64,000 nucleotides of DNA. Source: Dillenia suffruticosa. Taxonomy: Eukaryota; Streptophyta; Magnoliopsida; Dilleniales; Dilleniaceae. Location of the stretch: the NCBI GenBank assembly GCA_033439265.1, contig JAVTVX010000010.1, positions 496,001 to 560,000 of the forward strand, read 5' to 3'. Shown one piece after another: positions 1 to 12,187 of this stretch; the first letter of the stretch is position 1, and each line of letters starts with the position of its first letter. Made by a program: the position numbers and the translations under genes. The notes beneath the pieces are model-generated. The model worked only from the letters and a program-made list of their open reading frames with translations, was not told where the DNA came from and made no database searches.

Positions 1-2163
1 AGCCTTACACCCCTTAAAGGGCTGTTTGGCCACGTTTTTTAAAGGATTTTAGTTTAGTCGCCCACTTTCCCGTAGATTGCTGGAAAGAGAAACATGGAAC
101 TAATAGTATGTTTGTTTCTTCATGCAATGTCAAGACAGCAACTTCATAAGATTACGCAGTTGCTCAAGTAGTCAACTAGTCACTGACCCTGAGGTAATAA
201 ATCTATGCACTACCAAAAGGGCACCTCAGATGTTGTGCCATTAAGTTAGTATGTGACCTGGTGTTCCTAAGTCCTAGACACCAGAACAACCTGTATTTGC
301 ATGTTAAGATTACACACGTTCAACTCTTCCCAAACCAGAGAGAGAGAGAGAGAGAGAGAGCCTTGTGCGCCTGCTAGACTACCCTTTAAGATATTTGAGG
401 ACTTCCGTTAATAATCAAAATGTTGTGGTATCATAAAAAAATTAAATAAATTATTTTTTCCTTTGAATGATTTGATCGAAAATCACATACTTTCTTCTGT
501 AGTGAAAAAAATATCTAATTATCCTTTGTGATTTTAAAAGAATATTACAAGTGACAAAAATAATTAGAATTAACGGAAATTGAGATCCGCGCGTCAAAAA
601 TGCTGAGTTAACTTATAAAATTAATTTTTCTTTATAAAAAATATGCCAATAGAGGGACGAAGAATCTATGGCTTATGGGCTTAGTAATTAATAAAGTGAC
701 TGATGGCAACCTCATTGGCTGAAGAAATGTTTACAGGCTTATGAGCTTAGCAAAGTGTGGCATCTACCATCATCTACTCATTAGTCCAGACGAAATAAGC
801 TATTATTTTGTATTTTTATTTTTCTTATCAACTTAGTATTATTGTATTTCTATTTTATTTTATTTATGAAAAATATAAATGATGTAATGTATAGTATGGA
901 GGATGTATTGAATGGATTTATATTTTAATTATAATGTATATACATATATATACACGTGCAATATATGGTACAAATAGCATCCGGATGATTGCCAACTTCC
1001 GTGGCCAACAACCAAAGCATCCGCCATTGTTGGGAAAAAAGCAAGCCTTTTGCCAGTTTTCAGGAACGAGTTCAATCGGAAAACACAGATAATTCATATC
1101 CGCGATTCATTCTGTAATCCTTACCCGCTTTTGATGATCAACATAAGGAACCAAATAACCTCCTTGTGAAGAAGACAAATCTGAGGCCGAAACTTGGTTG
1201 TGACCCACATGAAACATATTCCATGGAGGACGAAACCGCAAAGTTCATTGGCATTGTCCATGTCAGTCGGGATTAACCAAGACCGACAAGGATACCGAAA
1301 GAAGCACCGAGAGCTTCCACGCCTGATTCTCTTACAGAGACAGAAAGTCAGAGAGAGATTGCATTTAGCTTGGGAATGGCAATTTATGTCCCTTAAATAA
1401 TCAAGCCAATTGCTTGCTGGCAATCAACAGCTCCACACAAACATCGTTTTGCAGTAACATTATGAATGAATTCATCCTAATAATTAAATGCATCTAATGT
1501 AGTATTTACTTAATATCATTAGTAGCAAAATGAACCAGCGACCAATGTCAACACAATCAAGTATTAAGTCACAAACTAGTTAGGATCCAATATACAAATC
1601 CACCTTTTTCTCAATGAGATCTATTATTAGTTATACAGTGGTTTTAAACATAATTTATTCATATTCATCACTGTTCGAGTTAATATTTTACATTGCTAAA
1701 CAAATGCAACCTCCCTTTTTCCAGGCTTTGGACTCTCTAACCGAAGGTAATGAATAGGCACAAACGTACGCTAAGTTGAATTAAGGAAAAGTGAAACACA
1801 ACAAAGTTACAGGGGAAAAAAATGCTTGAAACGATTGGGGGCACCAACCCATTCAAATTAGTTTGAAAAGGAAGTGACAGAGCACAACATAAGTTCTTGG
1901 TGGAAAAAAAACTCAACAATTGGGAAAGCTTTTGATTATGAATTAGATAGCAGTTAATCACTACAACCAAATCCAAAGGCAAAATATATCTTTGATTCAA
2001 ATGTCGAAGTTACTGTCACAATTTGAAGAGGTGGAGTTCAGTCTTACAAAAATAAAACAATTTGAACTCTCAATGAGCTACATGGAGAACTAAGGCTAAG
2101 GCATGTAAGTTGATAAGTCAATAGTCCTACCTTCCAGATCTGCAAATAATTTTCAACTTGCTT
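1..2163. other. Gene-free flank with GA microsatellite
   Basis: No reading frame here resembles a known protein; the longest frames (about 60-100 codons) are low-complexity or lack recognisable motifs. A (GA)n tract lies at 337-360 and AT-rich sequence at about 780-960. The part nearest 2163 should include the 3' UTR of the receptor kinase transcribed from the minus strand. A gene reaching in from the left of the window cannot be excluded. Confidence 0.5.
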
Positions 2164-4611
2164 TCATGTATTCTCTTCAATCTCAACTTGAGCTCCCTCC
2201 ACCATTTGAGCAAAAATCGATGGAGGCCTATCCACTGAAAGTGTACCTTCAAGTACCTTTACAACTTCACCAATGGAAGGTCTTAAGAATGGCTGCCTTT
2301 GCATACACCAAAGCGCTATTCTAACTACTCGTTCAACTCCCTCCTTTACCTCACTATTCTCTACATTTTGCACTTCATAGGCAGAGTCTATTAATTTCTG
2401 CAAATCATCCACCAAAATGTCCCTCTTCTGCATCACTATTTGTAGCAACATTTCCCCAAACATGAAGATATCTCTCTCCGGCAAAGACTCAGAAGAAGAA
2501 GCTACCTCATTTTGGAGCAGGCTCCGAACCCCAAAATCCGTGAGTCTAGGAACCAACTTCTCATCTAGCAAGACATTTTCTAGCTTCAAATTTCCATGAG
2601 CGATGCATCTTTGGCACTCCAAGTGCAAATAAGCAAGAGCTCTTGCCACTCCAATGGCAATTTCAAGCCTCTGCTGCCAGTTTCTTTCACTTTTCTCCTC
2701 CTTTGTGCTAAATAGCCACTTATCAAGAGAGCCATTTGGAAGATACTCATAAAGAAGAACTTTGTGTTCTGATTCGAAACAGAACCCTTTGAGAGGAACA
2801 AGGTTCCGATGATGAGTCCCTCCCAAAGTAGATGCTGCAACTCGGAAATCCTTTTCAGAGGCAACAATGTCATTTAACACCTTAACAGTGATGTTCACTT
2901 TGTTTGGAAGAACACCCTTGAAAGTAGAGGGTCCAAGTTGACATGAGAAATCAGCAGTCAGCTCTTTTATCTCCCCAAATGATAATCTAATAAGAAAACT
3001 ATAATGTGGGTTCATTTGAGCATCTTTTCCAAATGGAATCCTTGTCATAGCTTTAACTTTTCGTCTTGAATAAACATACCAAAGGACAGACATCTCGATA
3101 GTCACAACACAGGCAACAGTAACCAACACTATTAAAGCTATAGCTCCTACCAGTTTGCTCCGGTCATCACCATGAGCTATGAACATCTCTGATGGGAATG
3201 GAACCTTTTGTGCATAGCCATGCGGACTAACTCCTACAGCAAAAGCTGCTTGAGGGACCAAACACACCTTCAAGAATGATGTTGCAGGGATAGATGGGTG
3301 CCTACGCCCACTAACAAAGCTAGTTCTTTTGATTGTGCAAAGACCAGAACCATCATTCTTTGAAGTTGCTGCAATGCATGTTGTATCATTGTCACAGTAT
3401 TTTTTGCATGCTTCCTCACTTAGCATGACATTGACATCATGAGGGGGATAAAGCCCATAAAGATCTGCATGTTTCAGCACCACCATACTTGTATTCATCT
3501 TGCAGTTTCCCAAGTCTATCATCTTCTTGCAGCCAGCACCACCAGAATCCATCCCAACAGAACCATTTCCGGCACTTGCAGAATCTTCATATAAACAATC
3601 ACAAACAGGACCATTAGAACTGTATCTGCATAAGCTATACAACCCGCAAGAACCAAATACATCACATTGGTTCTCAACTGCCTGCCATGACACTTTCCAC
3701 ACAAGAAGCACACCATCCCATGAGTAAATTCTCAAATTACCATCTGAATCAATCCTAAGATGCCTCAAGACCTGAGATTTTTCTTCAAAATCCATACTCG
3801 ATCTATACCATACAACAGTATCAGTAACATCAAAAAGCTGCAACACACCATTGTAACTAAACCTTGCTTCCTTGATCACAGCAGAGGAGCTCAAATGACT
3901 CCTCCAATAAGTCACATTGTTTTCCCAAACAAGAGCTAGCTCCCCAGAACGCCGGATCTTAAGACTGTAATAGCTCGAAATAGTCCTTGTTGAAGGGGCT
4001 CTAAGGGATTGAGGAAAATGAAGAGACTGACCAGGCAAGAGAGTGTTAGTTGGGCTATTATAGCTCTCCCAAAGCACTTTATCTCTATCGTCCAAAAGCA
4101 CAAAATTGCCGTTGTTCATAAGAGTAGCTTTTTGAACACCTATACTAGAAGTGTTACTACTCCACACTGTTAACCCAACAGGGTTTTCAACCAAAACCAA
4201 CCTTCCATCCATAGACAGTCTAAAAGTGGAATTTTCAGAAACCCTAAGCCCACCACCAACAGTCCAAACAGGTACATTGGCCTGACTATTTCCTAAGTTA
4301 TACCTAATACCGACAACAAACCCATAATCATCATCATCATTGCCATCATCAATACCTTTTGGAAACCCATCCAAAAACCCAAATGCAAAAACCCCATTCT
4401 GAGAAACCCAAGTTTTACTTCTTTCAAAACCAGAAATTTCAAAGCCAAGAGGAACAGACACCATCGGAGATTCATCACAAAACCCACAAATAGCAGAGCC
4501 CAAGCAAACAATTAAAGCCAAAATGGGACTAATTCTTCCACAAAAGTAGAATTTACAATTCTTACCTCCAATTGCCTTGATGGGTAACTCCATTTCAACA
4601 GAAAAAAGCAA
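2164..4611 (-). CDS. SD3-1: G-type lectin S-receptor-like kinase (SD3-1 type), likely pseudokinase
   Basis: Single-exon gene of 815 codons. In order it shows an N-terminal hydrophobic signal segment (about residues 28-45), a bulb-type lectin domain (about 50-190), a Cys-rich PAN-like region (about 340-450), one membrane segment (about 490-515) followed by basic residues, and a protein-kinase fold (about 545-800). Family members sit in the plasma membrane and read extracellular cues. The closest remembered relative is Arabidopsis SD3-1 (At2g41890). The kinase domain looks inactive: the Gly loop is degraded to GPSTFKG, the HRD motif is HGNLKLEN (672-679), so the catalytic Asp is Asn, and no APE motif follows DFG (692-694). 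The beta-3 Lys (VKVL) and DFG remain. A second in-frame Met lies six codons downstream and may be the real start. A CT-rich leader (sense strand) lies at 4690-4800. Confidence 0.9.
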   Translation of the reverse strand: MLFSVEMELPIKAIGGKNCKFYFCGRISPILALIVCLGSAICGFCDESPMVSVPLGFEISGFERSKTWVSQNGVFAFGFLDGFPKGIDDGNDDDDYGFVVGIRYNLGNSQANVPVWTVGGGLRVSENSTFRLSMDGRLVLVENPVGLTVWSSNTSSIGVQKATLMNNGNFVLLDDRDKVLWESYNSPTNTLLPGQSLHFPQSLRAPSTRTISSYYSLKIRRSGELALVWENNVTYWRSHLSSSAVIKEARFSYNGVLQLFDVTDTVVWYRSSMDFEEKSQVLRHLRIDSDGNLRIYSWDGVLLVWKVSWQAVENQCDVFGSCGLYSLCRYSSNGPVCDCLYEDSASAGNGSVGMDSGGAGCKKMIDLGNCKMNTSMVVLKHADLYGLYPPHDVNVMLSEEACKKYCDNDTTCIAATSKNDGSGLCTIKRTSFVSGRRHPSIPATSFLKVCLVPQAAFAVGVSPHGYAQKVPFPSEMFIAHGDDRSKLVGAIALIVLVTVACVVTIEMSVLWYVYSRRKVKAMTRIPFGKDAQMNPHYSFLIRLSFGEIKELTADFSCQLGPSTFKGVLPNKVNITVKVLNDIVASEKDFRVAASTLGGTHHRNLVPLKGFCFESEHKVLLYEYLPNGSLDKWLFSTKEEKSERNWQQRLEIAIGVARALAYLHLECQRCIAHGNLKLENVLLDEKLVPRLTDFGVRSLLQNEVASSSESLPERDIFMFGEMLLQIVMQKRDILVDDLQKLIDSAYEVQNVENSEVKEGVERVVRIALWCMQRQPFLRPSIGEVVKVLEGTLSVDRPPSIFAQMVEGAQVEIEENT

Positions 4612-7600
4612 AATTTTTTAAAGTAATACCCAATGCCTGTGGGTTGTAATGCAAGAAGATGAAGTGGGTTTAAATTCTGAGGTGGAGATAAAATCGAGAA
4701 AGAGGGAGAGAGGGAAAAAAAATAGAGTGCTTTTTCCTTTTTTCTGCTTAAAAACCTCTTTTTGGAGAGAGAGATAGAGAGAGAGAGAGAGAAGAGGTCT
4801 GAGAAATTTTGAATCCTAGAAAGTGGATTCGGGAATAAGAGCAGATATGGATTTTGGAATAAGAGCAGATATACAAAATTGAATATCTTTTTTTTTTTTT
4901 TTGAGGAAATCGAGATTTGTGTGTGGGTTGTTTTCTTCCGCTGGCCACAGTCCCGAGAGAATTTTGCTCTACTTTTTTAAAAACTTTTTCTTAGGCTTAT
5001 GATTAAATGTAGCTACTAAGATCCTCCAGAGGGATTATTATGTGGTCCTCTCCCCATGGTAAACCCCATATGGACCCAAATTATACAATCTGAGTTTGGT
5101 CAAATTGTAATTTCCTTCAAAAAAAAAATTGATATTCAAAATTCCACTATGATTTAGTGTTGGCTCAAATCAAATGCGCTTGCAAGTTATGATACTCTAT
5201 TCCCCAAAATTCAAATTTCATTTACAAACAGTTTCACAACTTTAAAATTCACAATAAAAATACAAATCTCTAATCTTGAAATACTATTTTCTAAATAAAC
5301 CAATTTATAAATTTTCTCTTCATAAAAAATCATTGATTATGTCTCTAATGTGAAAATCCCTAAATTATTAAGAAAATACAAAGTTTACATCTCTATGATC
5401 CCTCTAATCGAATTTTCTTTGGAACATGAAGGCTCCAAAGGAAGGACAAATGGACTAATGGAATCCATTGCAACAAGGTACTATAATGACTAATGTTTTG
5501 GCATATTATGCGAAAAGTGAAATGAAGAAAATAGGTTAGTCTGATTATAATTAGATCTAGGATATGAAAAAAGGTCTACATATGCAAATGATTAAAGGAA
5601 AGAAAGGAGACATGAAAAGAATGGAATTTTTGAAGAATTAAAAAAAAAAAAAAAAAAAAAGAATAATTAACAACTGGGACCAAAAGGGAGCGGGGTGTTG
5701 TGGGGAACAGCCCAACAAAGTTTGTTTGTAAGTTACTACATTGGAGACTTGTGCCTAGAAATAGAAAAGGAAAAGTTTTGTAATGAGCAATTTTGGGGGA
5801 ATGCCAAAAGACAAAGCCTAAAGCAAATTGGGTGTGTGGTGATTGTAGTGCCATATGGGTATATCTATGGGAGGGTGGTGGATTTTGAAGGCCTCGACAT
5901 ATAGTCACATTCTCATATTCTCCTCTGGAAAAATCATGCAAGTCTGTCGTCCCATTCTCCAGCACCAACCCCACCCTACTTAGATCCATATCATTTATTT
6001 TAACATTTCTTATTCCCCCCCCCCCCCCCCCTCATTGTGCCCTTTTCTTGATTCTGCAATTACTCTTTGGGCTTTCATCACACTCCCATTTTGTGTTTTT
6101 CTCGGCCTACGCCCCAAAACTAAAGACTGAGTTACCAATAGAACTTTTGTGATCCAAAAGTTTTTTTTTTTTTTTTTTAATTTTCTTTGTGGGTGCACCA
6201 AGCCTACGTAACAGTGCAACACAAGATGACACACGAAGGCCCAAGTAGCTAGCTACCTTGATTGGTCTTCTCCATAAAAAAATTAATTTAATATCATGTA
6301 GGGCCAATGACATGATAATAACATATATGACACTCGATCTTAGCCAAGTCCGAGAAAGGTATGTGAATCTCAAAACCCTGAGTGATGTAAAATTTTCTTT
6401 TCTCAAGAGATAATAGAGAGGAAAATAAATGAGCTTAATAAGCTTAGCTTAGTCTCGTTTTCTAAACAAGATAAATAATTTTGTTCCATCCTCGCTTTTT
6501 TTATTATTATTTTGATAAATTAAAAAACGATAACCTCAAATCTCATTCCTAAATAAAATTAAAATATTTTCTAAATCTAACTTATCTAACTAATGGAAGG
6601 AGTAAAGTTGAAAATTACACAAAAAAAGGTCTGAAACTAATGTTCAAACCCAAGACTTAAAATAAATAACTGAAGTCTATATGTCTATATTCATTTGCTA
6701 TTCCAAACCTACAACACCATGACTTAGCACCAAAAAAGAAAAATATATATATAATACTATATGCAAGTATCCCACGCTCATGAGTTCTGACTATTTCAAG
6801 TACGAAAGTTGGGCTTCCAGAAAAATCATCAAGTTTGGGACAGAGGAAGGAAGTCCCAATTGTGATTTTTGACAATATAACATGGAAAAACATGTTTCAA
6901 GGACAATGACTTTTCTCAATGTTTAAAAAGGAAGCAACCAAACTTGTCTCTGCACCCCAGGAATGGGTAATGTAATTTGAAGATGAGACACCAAGTTTCT
7001 TGGGCACTTCCATGTCAAAAATCTGGAAAATGTGACTAATTTAGTTGACAAGTCAATTTCAAAATAAAAACTGACAAGGAAAACCGTCTGGATGAGAACT
7101 CAGAGTGTGATGCATGCTTACCTTGCCAACCACTAACTTGGCTTTCTCAATCCCTTGCCCTATACCTTATTACTTTCTTGAGCAGTGTGGGTTGATCAAT
7201 TCCTTCCCCCACTCGTTTTTGGAGACTTATCTCCCGCCTCGTGCTAAAATATTTTCCAAGTCTTTATATAGAAGAGAGAAAGAGAGAGAGAGAGAGAGAA
7301 TGTTTTTTGTGCGAAAGATCAAGTCAATCCAACCCGGGTACTGGTTTTCCATTCTGGTAAGGTCAAGTGATGAAAGACCAGTTACATAAAAGAAGATTAG
7401 AAAAATATATTGCATTAAAGATGATTATTACCATGACTGGTAAAATCTCTTGTTTTCTATATGTCCGAAAGCGGCGAGGAATGCCTATTGAGCCCTATTA
7501 TTAAGATTTCTGTTCATCATAAAGTAGCACCTAAATGTCTTGTTTAGATCAAGGCTGTAGCATAACCCCCGCAGAAATCAGGTGGAGCCAAGAACATGGT

Positions 7601-7860
7601 GCGAAAAGTCCTAACAAAATGGGGAAAAAAAAAAGGATTTTGCTTGTGCATTATTAGGGCTCATTACCCAAAAAACTTTACAGGCCACAAATAGCTCAAA
7701 GAGATTAAAAATAAATAAATAAAAATACAAAGAAAAAAAAAAACTTGTACATGAATGAATTCAAAATAAAAAAAAAAAAGCAAAGAATTCCTGTATCTTT
7801 TCTGTTCACATGAAAGAATAGATCAACTAGGAATCTAATCTAAACTCATTCATGCTTAAG
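4612..7860. other. Intergenic region between receptor kinase and IQM gene
   Basis: The first 200 bases hold the CT-rich 5' leader and promoter of the receptor kinase. The rest is AT-rich, with poly(A)/poly(T)/poly(C) tracts at about 5640, 6015 and 6160 and a (GA)n run near 7277-7299. The frames present are antisense, low-complexity or without recognisable motif. The bases next to 7860 probably form the 3' UTR of the IQM gene. Confidence 0.5.
4764..4792. repeat. (GA)n microsatellite in receptor-kinase leader
   Basis: A slightly interrupted GA run, CT-rich in the sense of the minus-strand gene, lies 150-180 bases upstream of its start codon. Such pyrimidine patches are common in plant core promoters and leaders. 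Confidence 0.7.
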
Positions 7861-10267
7861 TTAGCTATTTGCAGTGACCACTGTTTCGGTTTTCCACAAA
7901 GAAGAGGATTGTATCCTAGACTGGTGAATGCTTGCTTCTGACAATTTCGAGATCAACCCGCTTCTGATCCTAGGAGAAAAGTAGGATTCACATCTCAAAC
8001 GGCTTGCGCTTCTCGGAGACAAGTTAACTTTCTCCAATGCACGAGCTTGGAGCTCAGAGGGATAGTCCCTCACGCATCCTATTCGAGGTCCAGCTCCTGT
8101 TGTCCATTTACAAGACAATTGCTTCCCCAGTTGAAATGACTTCGTCCCTTTATGGGAATTTATCCTTTGCAGGATAGATTCTTCTGGAATGCCGTCCTCC
8201 ACAATTTCTTCATGTTCTTCTGCATCCTCAAACAAGTTTTGTTTTGGACCCAAGTAGTCTTCATCTGAATTAATCCCCTCTTCAGCCGTTTCATAGTTGT
8301 CTAACTGAGAATCACCTGCAGAATTGTTGCAACTTTGTTCAATGTTTAGATCAGTATTTTCACATCTCTCAAACAAATCATCCCTTTTAGGGATTTCAAT
8401 TTTTGACAAGTTTTTGCTAAGACGCCATAACATCCTTGATTTGGGAACAACAGAGGCAGCAGTATTCTCTTGTTCCATTGAATCGGTCATCTTTGAATTC
8501 AAGTCTCCAACACCAGTCAGATCTGCCTGTGAGGTGGTTTCTACCCGTGTCAAGACTTCTACAGACAAGCTGCTTATGAGGCAAACACTGCTGCTTTTTC
8601 TCCTAATAGAGTCATCGTCATCATCCACGGGACTCATCTGAAATGAAGAAAAACTGATACATCAGCATCTTACCATTTACTTTCTTAATCTAATTTAGTG
8701 CAGAAGCATAGGGGATGTGATATTACCTTGACATCTGTGAGATCCACATTGTTATCCCTGAGGAATGATAAGAATTCCTGGAAATTTTCTTCTGTTGGCC
8801 TATAATGACCACTGTGAGGCCAAACCACCTTAAGAGCTCCATTTTCAACAACTAATCTACCGGCGGCAGATGTGGCACCCCCGGCCAAGAAGCTAGAATG
8901 TTGAAAGGTACCCTTCTTCTTCTTGCCAACATACAAGACCTTGGATGTGCTGAGAACAAAAATCCACTTGGAATCTTTGTGTTCCTCAGTGGTATTGATA
9001 AGCTCACCGGATTGCTTATAATACATTTTACCGTCTTCTACTACAACTTCATAAGCCTTCCTTTCCATCTGTAATAATAAACATTTATCAGTAAGAATGT
9101 TCTGTGCAGCCTAAGAATGGAAGTACCAAAGAAAACAGCAACTGAAGCTTACCGGACCAAGGTACTTGATGCACTGTTGCTGAAGTTTTGATCGAGGGCA
9201 TTTTTCAACAAGATTCACTTCTTTCCCTTCTCCAATATCCAGCCTGCATTTTTCAATTATTATCATTAATTATGCCAATTATGATAAGATGATGAGAACT
9301 TTTTTTTTTCCCTTTCTCTCTGCAAAACAAAGGGAGATGTAAATTACCAGTAAAAGAAGGGTTGTCTGCTTTGGCAGTGGAGCCACTTAACATAATAGAA
9401 GTGAAGGTTATGTCCATAACGATGGCGTGGATCAATCTGTACAAAGGAACCAAAAGTCAGAACCTGTCAAATTGAGCTTTCTGTTAACAAGGAAGGTATA
9501 TATATATGCTTTTCAACTCACCGCTTCAAGCCAATGTTGCAACGCGAGTTTCTGAGCTTTGCCATTTTTTGATAGGCCTTTTCCAACCTGAAATGAATAG
9601 CACAAAAGCATTCAGCATCAAACTTTAATAGAAAGTAATCACAAAAAATCTAAACCATTATAGCTTTAGATTTTACCTTAGCAGCTCTGGTTCTTGCTCT
9701 TGACCATCTTGAAATGGCACTTTCATGTTTTTCAATATCAAAGAACGATATAGAACTTCTCTTAAGCTCAGCAAAATCTAGCAGCTTCCACCAGCTTTGC
9801 TCAACTAAAACCGCACAATCTGCAAGCTTTCTTCTTGTTCGAAAGCTTTTATACACTTTCTGCAACTTTAATGCAGCCTCATGCTTGAAGTCACCCAAAT
9901 CAAATAAGGGTAACTGAGAAACTATACTTAGACAATCTGATCTTGGAGACAGGGTAGTGATTTCTCTGCTTTCCTTGGTGTTTGATTTACTTGAAATATC
10001 CTGTTCCTCATTCAAGGTGTGAACTTTAACTGGGACCATTTTCTCCAACTCTTTGCTTATAAAGCTAACAGATCCTTCGAGGACCATCTCTCCAGAGTGG
10101 GAGGACTGCATTATAGTGGGTTCAGAATCTTGACGTTTGAAACTGATAGATCGCAACGGAGTCCTCCACTCATCATCTCCCAAGCAAACAGATTTTACGA
10201 TAACAGATTTGAGCCCACTTTCTAAATCGCTTAATGATGCAAATGGGCATGACAAAGAAACCCCCAT
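7861..10267 (-). CDS. IQM2: IQ-motif calmodulin-binding protein, IQM family (IQM2-like)
   Basis: Six coding exons join in frame with GT-AG introns: 9677-10267, 9522-9587, 9348-9436, 9153-9243, 8727-9068 and 7861-8637, giving 651 residues. The first exon carries the IQ motif ([17 protein letters not shown], about residues 137-153) that binds calmodulin without requiring Ca2+ in this family. It is followed by the plant-specific core ([45 protein letters not shown]). The last exon has an acidic tail and the motif [19 protein letters not shown]. The pattern matches Arabidopsis IQM1-IQM3, with IQM2 (At3g13600) favoured by gene neighbourhood. Family members act in calmodulin signalling in stress, stomatal and growth responses. 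A 5' UTR intron (10301-10967) is likely, with donor and acceptor both visible. No defect is seen. Confidence 0.93.
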
Positions 10268-10300
10268 TCACTAGAATACAATTCCACAGTTACTGATTAC

Positions 10301-10967
10301 CTGTTAAAAATTCAATTAAGCAATTAACACTTATGATACTAATTGCAGATGAGCATGATTTGTTTAAAACAACAAACAACCAATAAATGTGGCAGACAGA
10401 TCCATTAATGAGAGAAATGGGTCTCTATCCAGATCTGGGGCATCAACATGAACTGCAACAATTTACTAAATCCTCAATAAATCTAGGTTGTGGAGACATC
10501 ACAACAAGAATAAAGCAATCTACGTGGTGTATGAGCTGTAAAAACCTACAATGATAGATCGGATCAGGCATTGCAGACATAATCAAATTTCCTCCAACCA
10601 TACCAAATTGAATACAATAAACCAACACATGGAAAATCAAACTGAAGACACAAATTGCCGAAAACCCGCTTCATTAGAATAGCATAGTTCATGTGATTAA
10701 AACAAACTAAACTTACATAAGCATAAGACAACCCAAATTTCTGCACATTAAAACAAATTCTAAAAAAAAAAAAAAAAAACCATTTGAGACAGTCCAAAGA
10801 CCAAACAAAAGGAAACAACGAAATGTCAACTACATCACAAGAATACCCGGTTCATGTAAGTTCAATCAAATCCAACATTCCTACAGATAAACAAACACCA
10901 TTGTAGCTCAAGACATGTAACAGAGCAAAACTCATCAAAAAACAAAGGCAAAGAACAGAGCTTTTAC
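10301..10967 (-). other. Predicted 5' UTR intron of the IQM gene
   Basis: On the minus strand an AAG|GTAAAA donor at 10968/10967 and an AACAG acceptor at 10302/10301 bracket non-coding AT-rich sequence. This would place the 5' UTR exon at about 10968-11130, just below a TATA box. It is inferred from splice-site quality and position only. Confidence 0.5.
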
Positions 10968-11155
10968 CTTAAAAGAGCTAACAACCCCTAAAGCCAATGA
11001 AGGAGTTGATGGGTTTAAATGACAAGAATAGCCGAATGGGTTTGCGATTATTCTCTAGAGTTGATAGGGTAAATGCAGAACGATATCTCTTTCTATTTCT
11101 CCCTCTTTTAGAGGCAAAAAATGAAACGTTGCCGAACTCCTCTGTTTGCTGCTCG

Positions 11156-11162
11156 CTTTATA
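11156..11162 (-). promoter_or_regulatory. TATA box of the IQM gene
   Basis: TATAAAG on the minus strand, at a suitable distance upstream of the predicted 5' UTR exon. A long G-run and (GA)n tract lie immediately upstream on the same promoter. Confidence 0.5.
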
Positions 11163-11164
11163 TT

Positions 11165-11178
11165 GGGGGGGGGGGGGG

Positions 11179-11214
<36 letters not shown>
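11165..11214. repeat. G-run plus (GA)n purine tract
   Basis: A run of about 17 G followed by about 17 GA dinucleotides forms a continuous 50-base purine strand directly upstream of the IQM TATA box. It reads CT/C on the sense strand of that gene. Length is probably polymorphic. Confidence 0.85.
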
Positions 11215-11217
<3 letters not shown>

Positions 11218-11359
11218 GGAGTTCAACCACGTGGAATGGACTGCGGGAAGGAGGTTTCGTTTTTGTCTCACCGTAAATTTCAATCTCCATGGCGCATGGC
11301 CCATTGACGGATTGACCCAGACCCAACCCCACTTATTTCTTTATTTACATTTTTCTCTG

Positions 11360-11360
<1 letters not shown>

Positions 11361-11397
<37 letters not shown>
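11361..11397. repeat. (AT)n microsatellite
   Basis: Uninterrupted AT dinucleotide repeat of about 18 units, self-complementary and able to extrude as a cruciform. It lies upstream of the IQM promoter. Confidence 0.9.
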
Positions 11398-11400
<3 letters not shown>

Positions 11401-12088
11401 CAATTTTTTCTTTTTTATCTTAATTATTTTTTTTAATTCAAGTGCTTCCATTTTTTTCCTTTTTATTAATAAAGGATAATCTGTGACAGTCACCCAAAAC
11501 TATGTCAGTGACTTGAATTTATTGCTAATTCTCAAAAAAAATAAATAAATAATATTGATTAATTCTTTTTAATTCGTACAATTTTTTAAAAAATAGTATC
11601 TGAAATTTGGAATTAAAAGTTATATATAAAATTCACAGGAAGAGGGTCATTCCAAAAGAATTGGATCACCAAAACTTTTAAAATAAAAGATTTGCATTTT
11701 GGGGGGGGGGGGGTAGTTTCCATATACCAAATGTTGTTTCAAAATTGCAAAAACTTCTATTTGTTTGTGTTGATGGCGCTTTCATTATATTCATACGAGG
11801 ACCATTGTACCATCAAAATATTAATATAAAAATGCAAATAAATATCTATTTCACTCTATACAATGAAGACAGAGAGAGACATTTGTATTAAAAAAATTTA
11901 TTACACCAATAAATAAAATATATGTGCAATTTTGCAAATATTAATAAAACATTTGGAACTTTTTCATATCTTCATATAATAATGTTTGTAAAATGTTTCA
12001 CCCACTAACTCTACTCTCAACAAGGAAATTGTAAAAATGTTTTAGTTAAAAAGTTCTCCTTATGCAAAATATAGATTAACTTTTGCAA

Positions 12089-12092
<4 letters not shown>

Positions 12093-12182
<90 letters not shown>
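12093..12182. repeat. Long pure (GA)n microsatellite
   Basis: About 45 uninterrupted GA units, the longest simple repeat in the window. The apparent SLSLS protein on the minus strand is only a translation of this tract. Confidence 0.95.

Positions 12183-12187
<5 letters not shown>

Noticed and set aside
1121-1423. 100-codon minus-strand frame
   Set aside because: No motif, no homologue I know, no promoter context; overlapping frames on the other strand are equally long.
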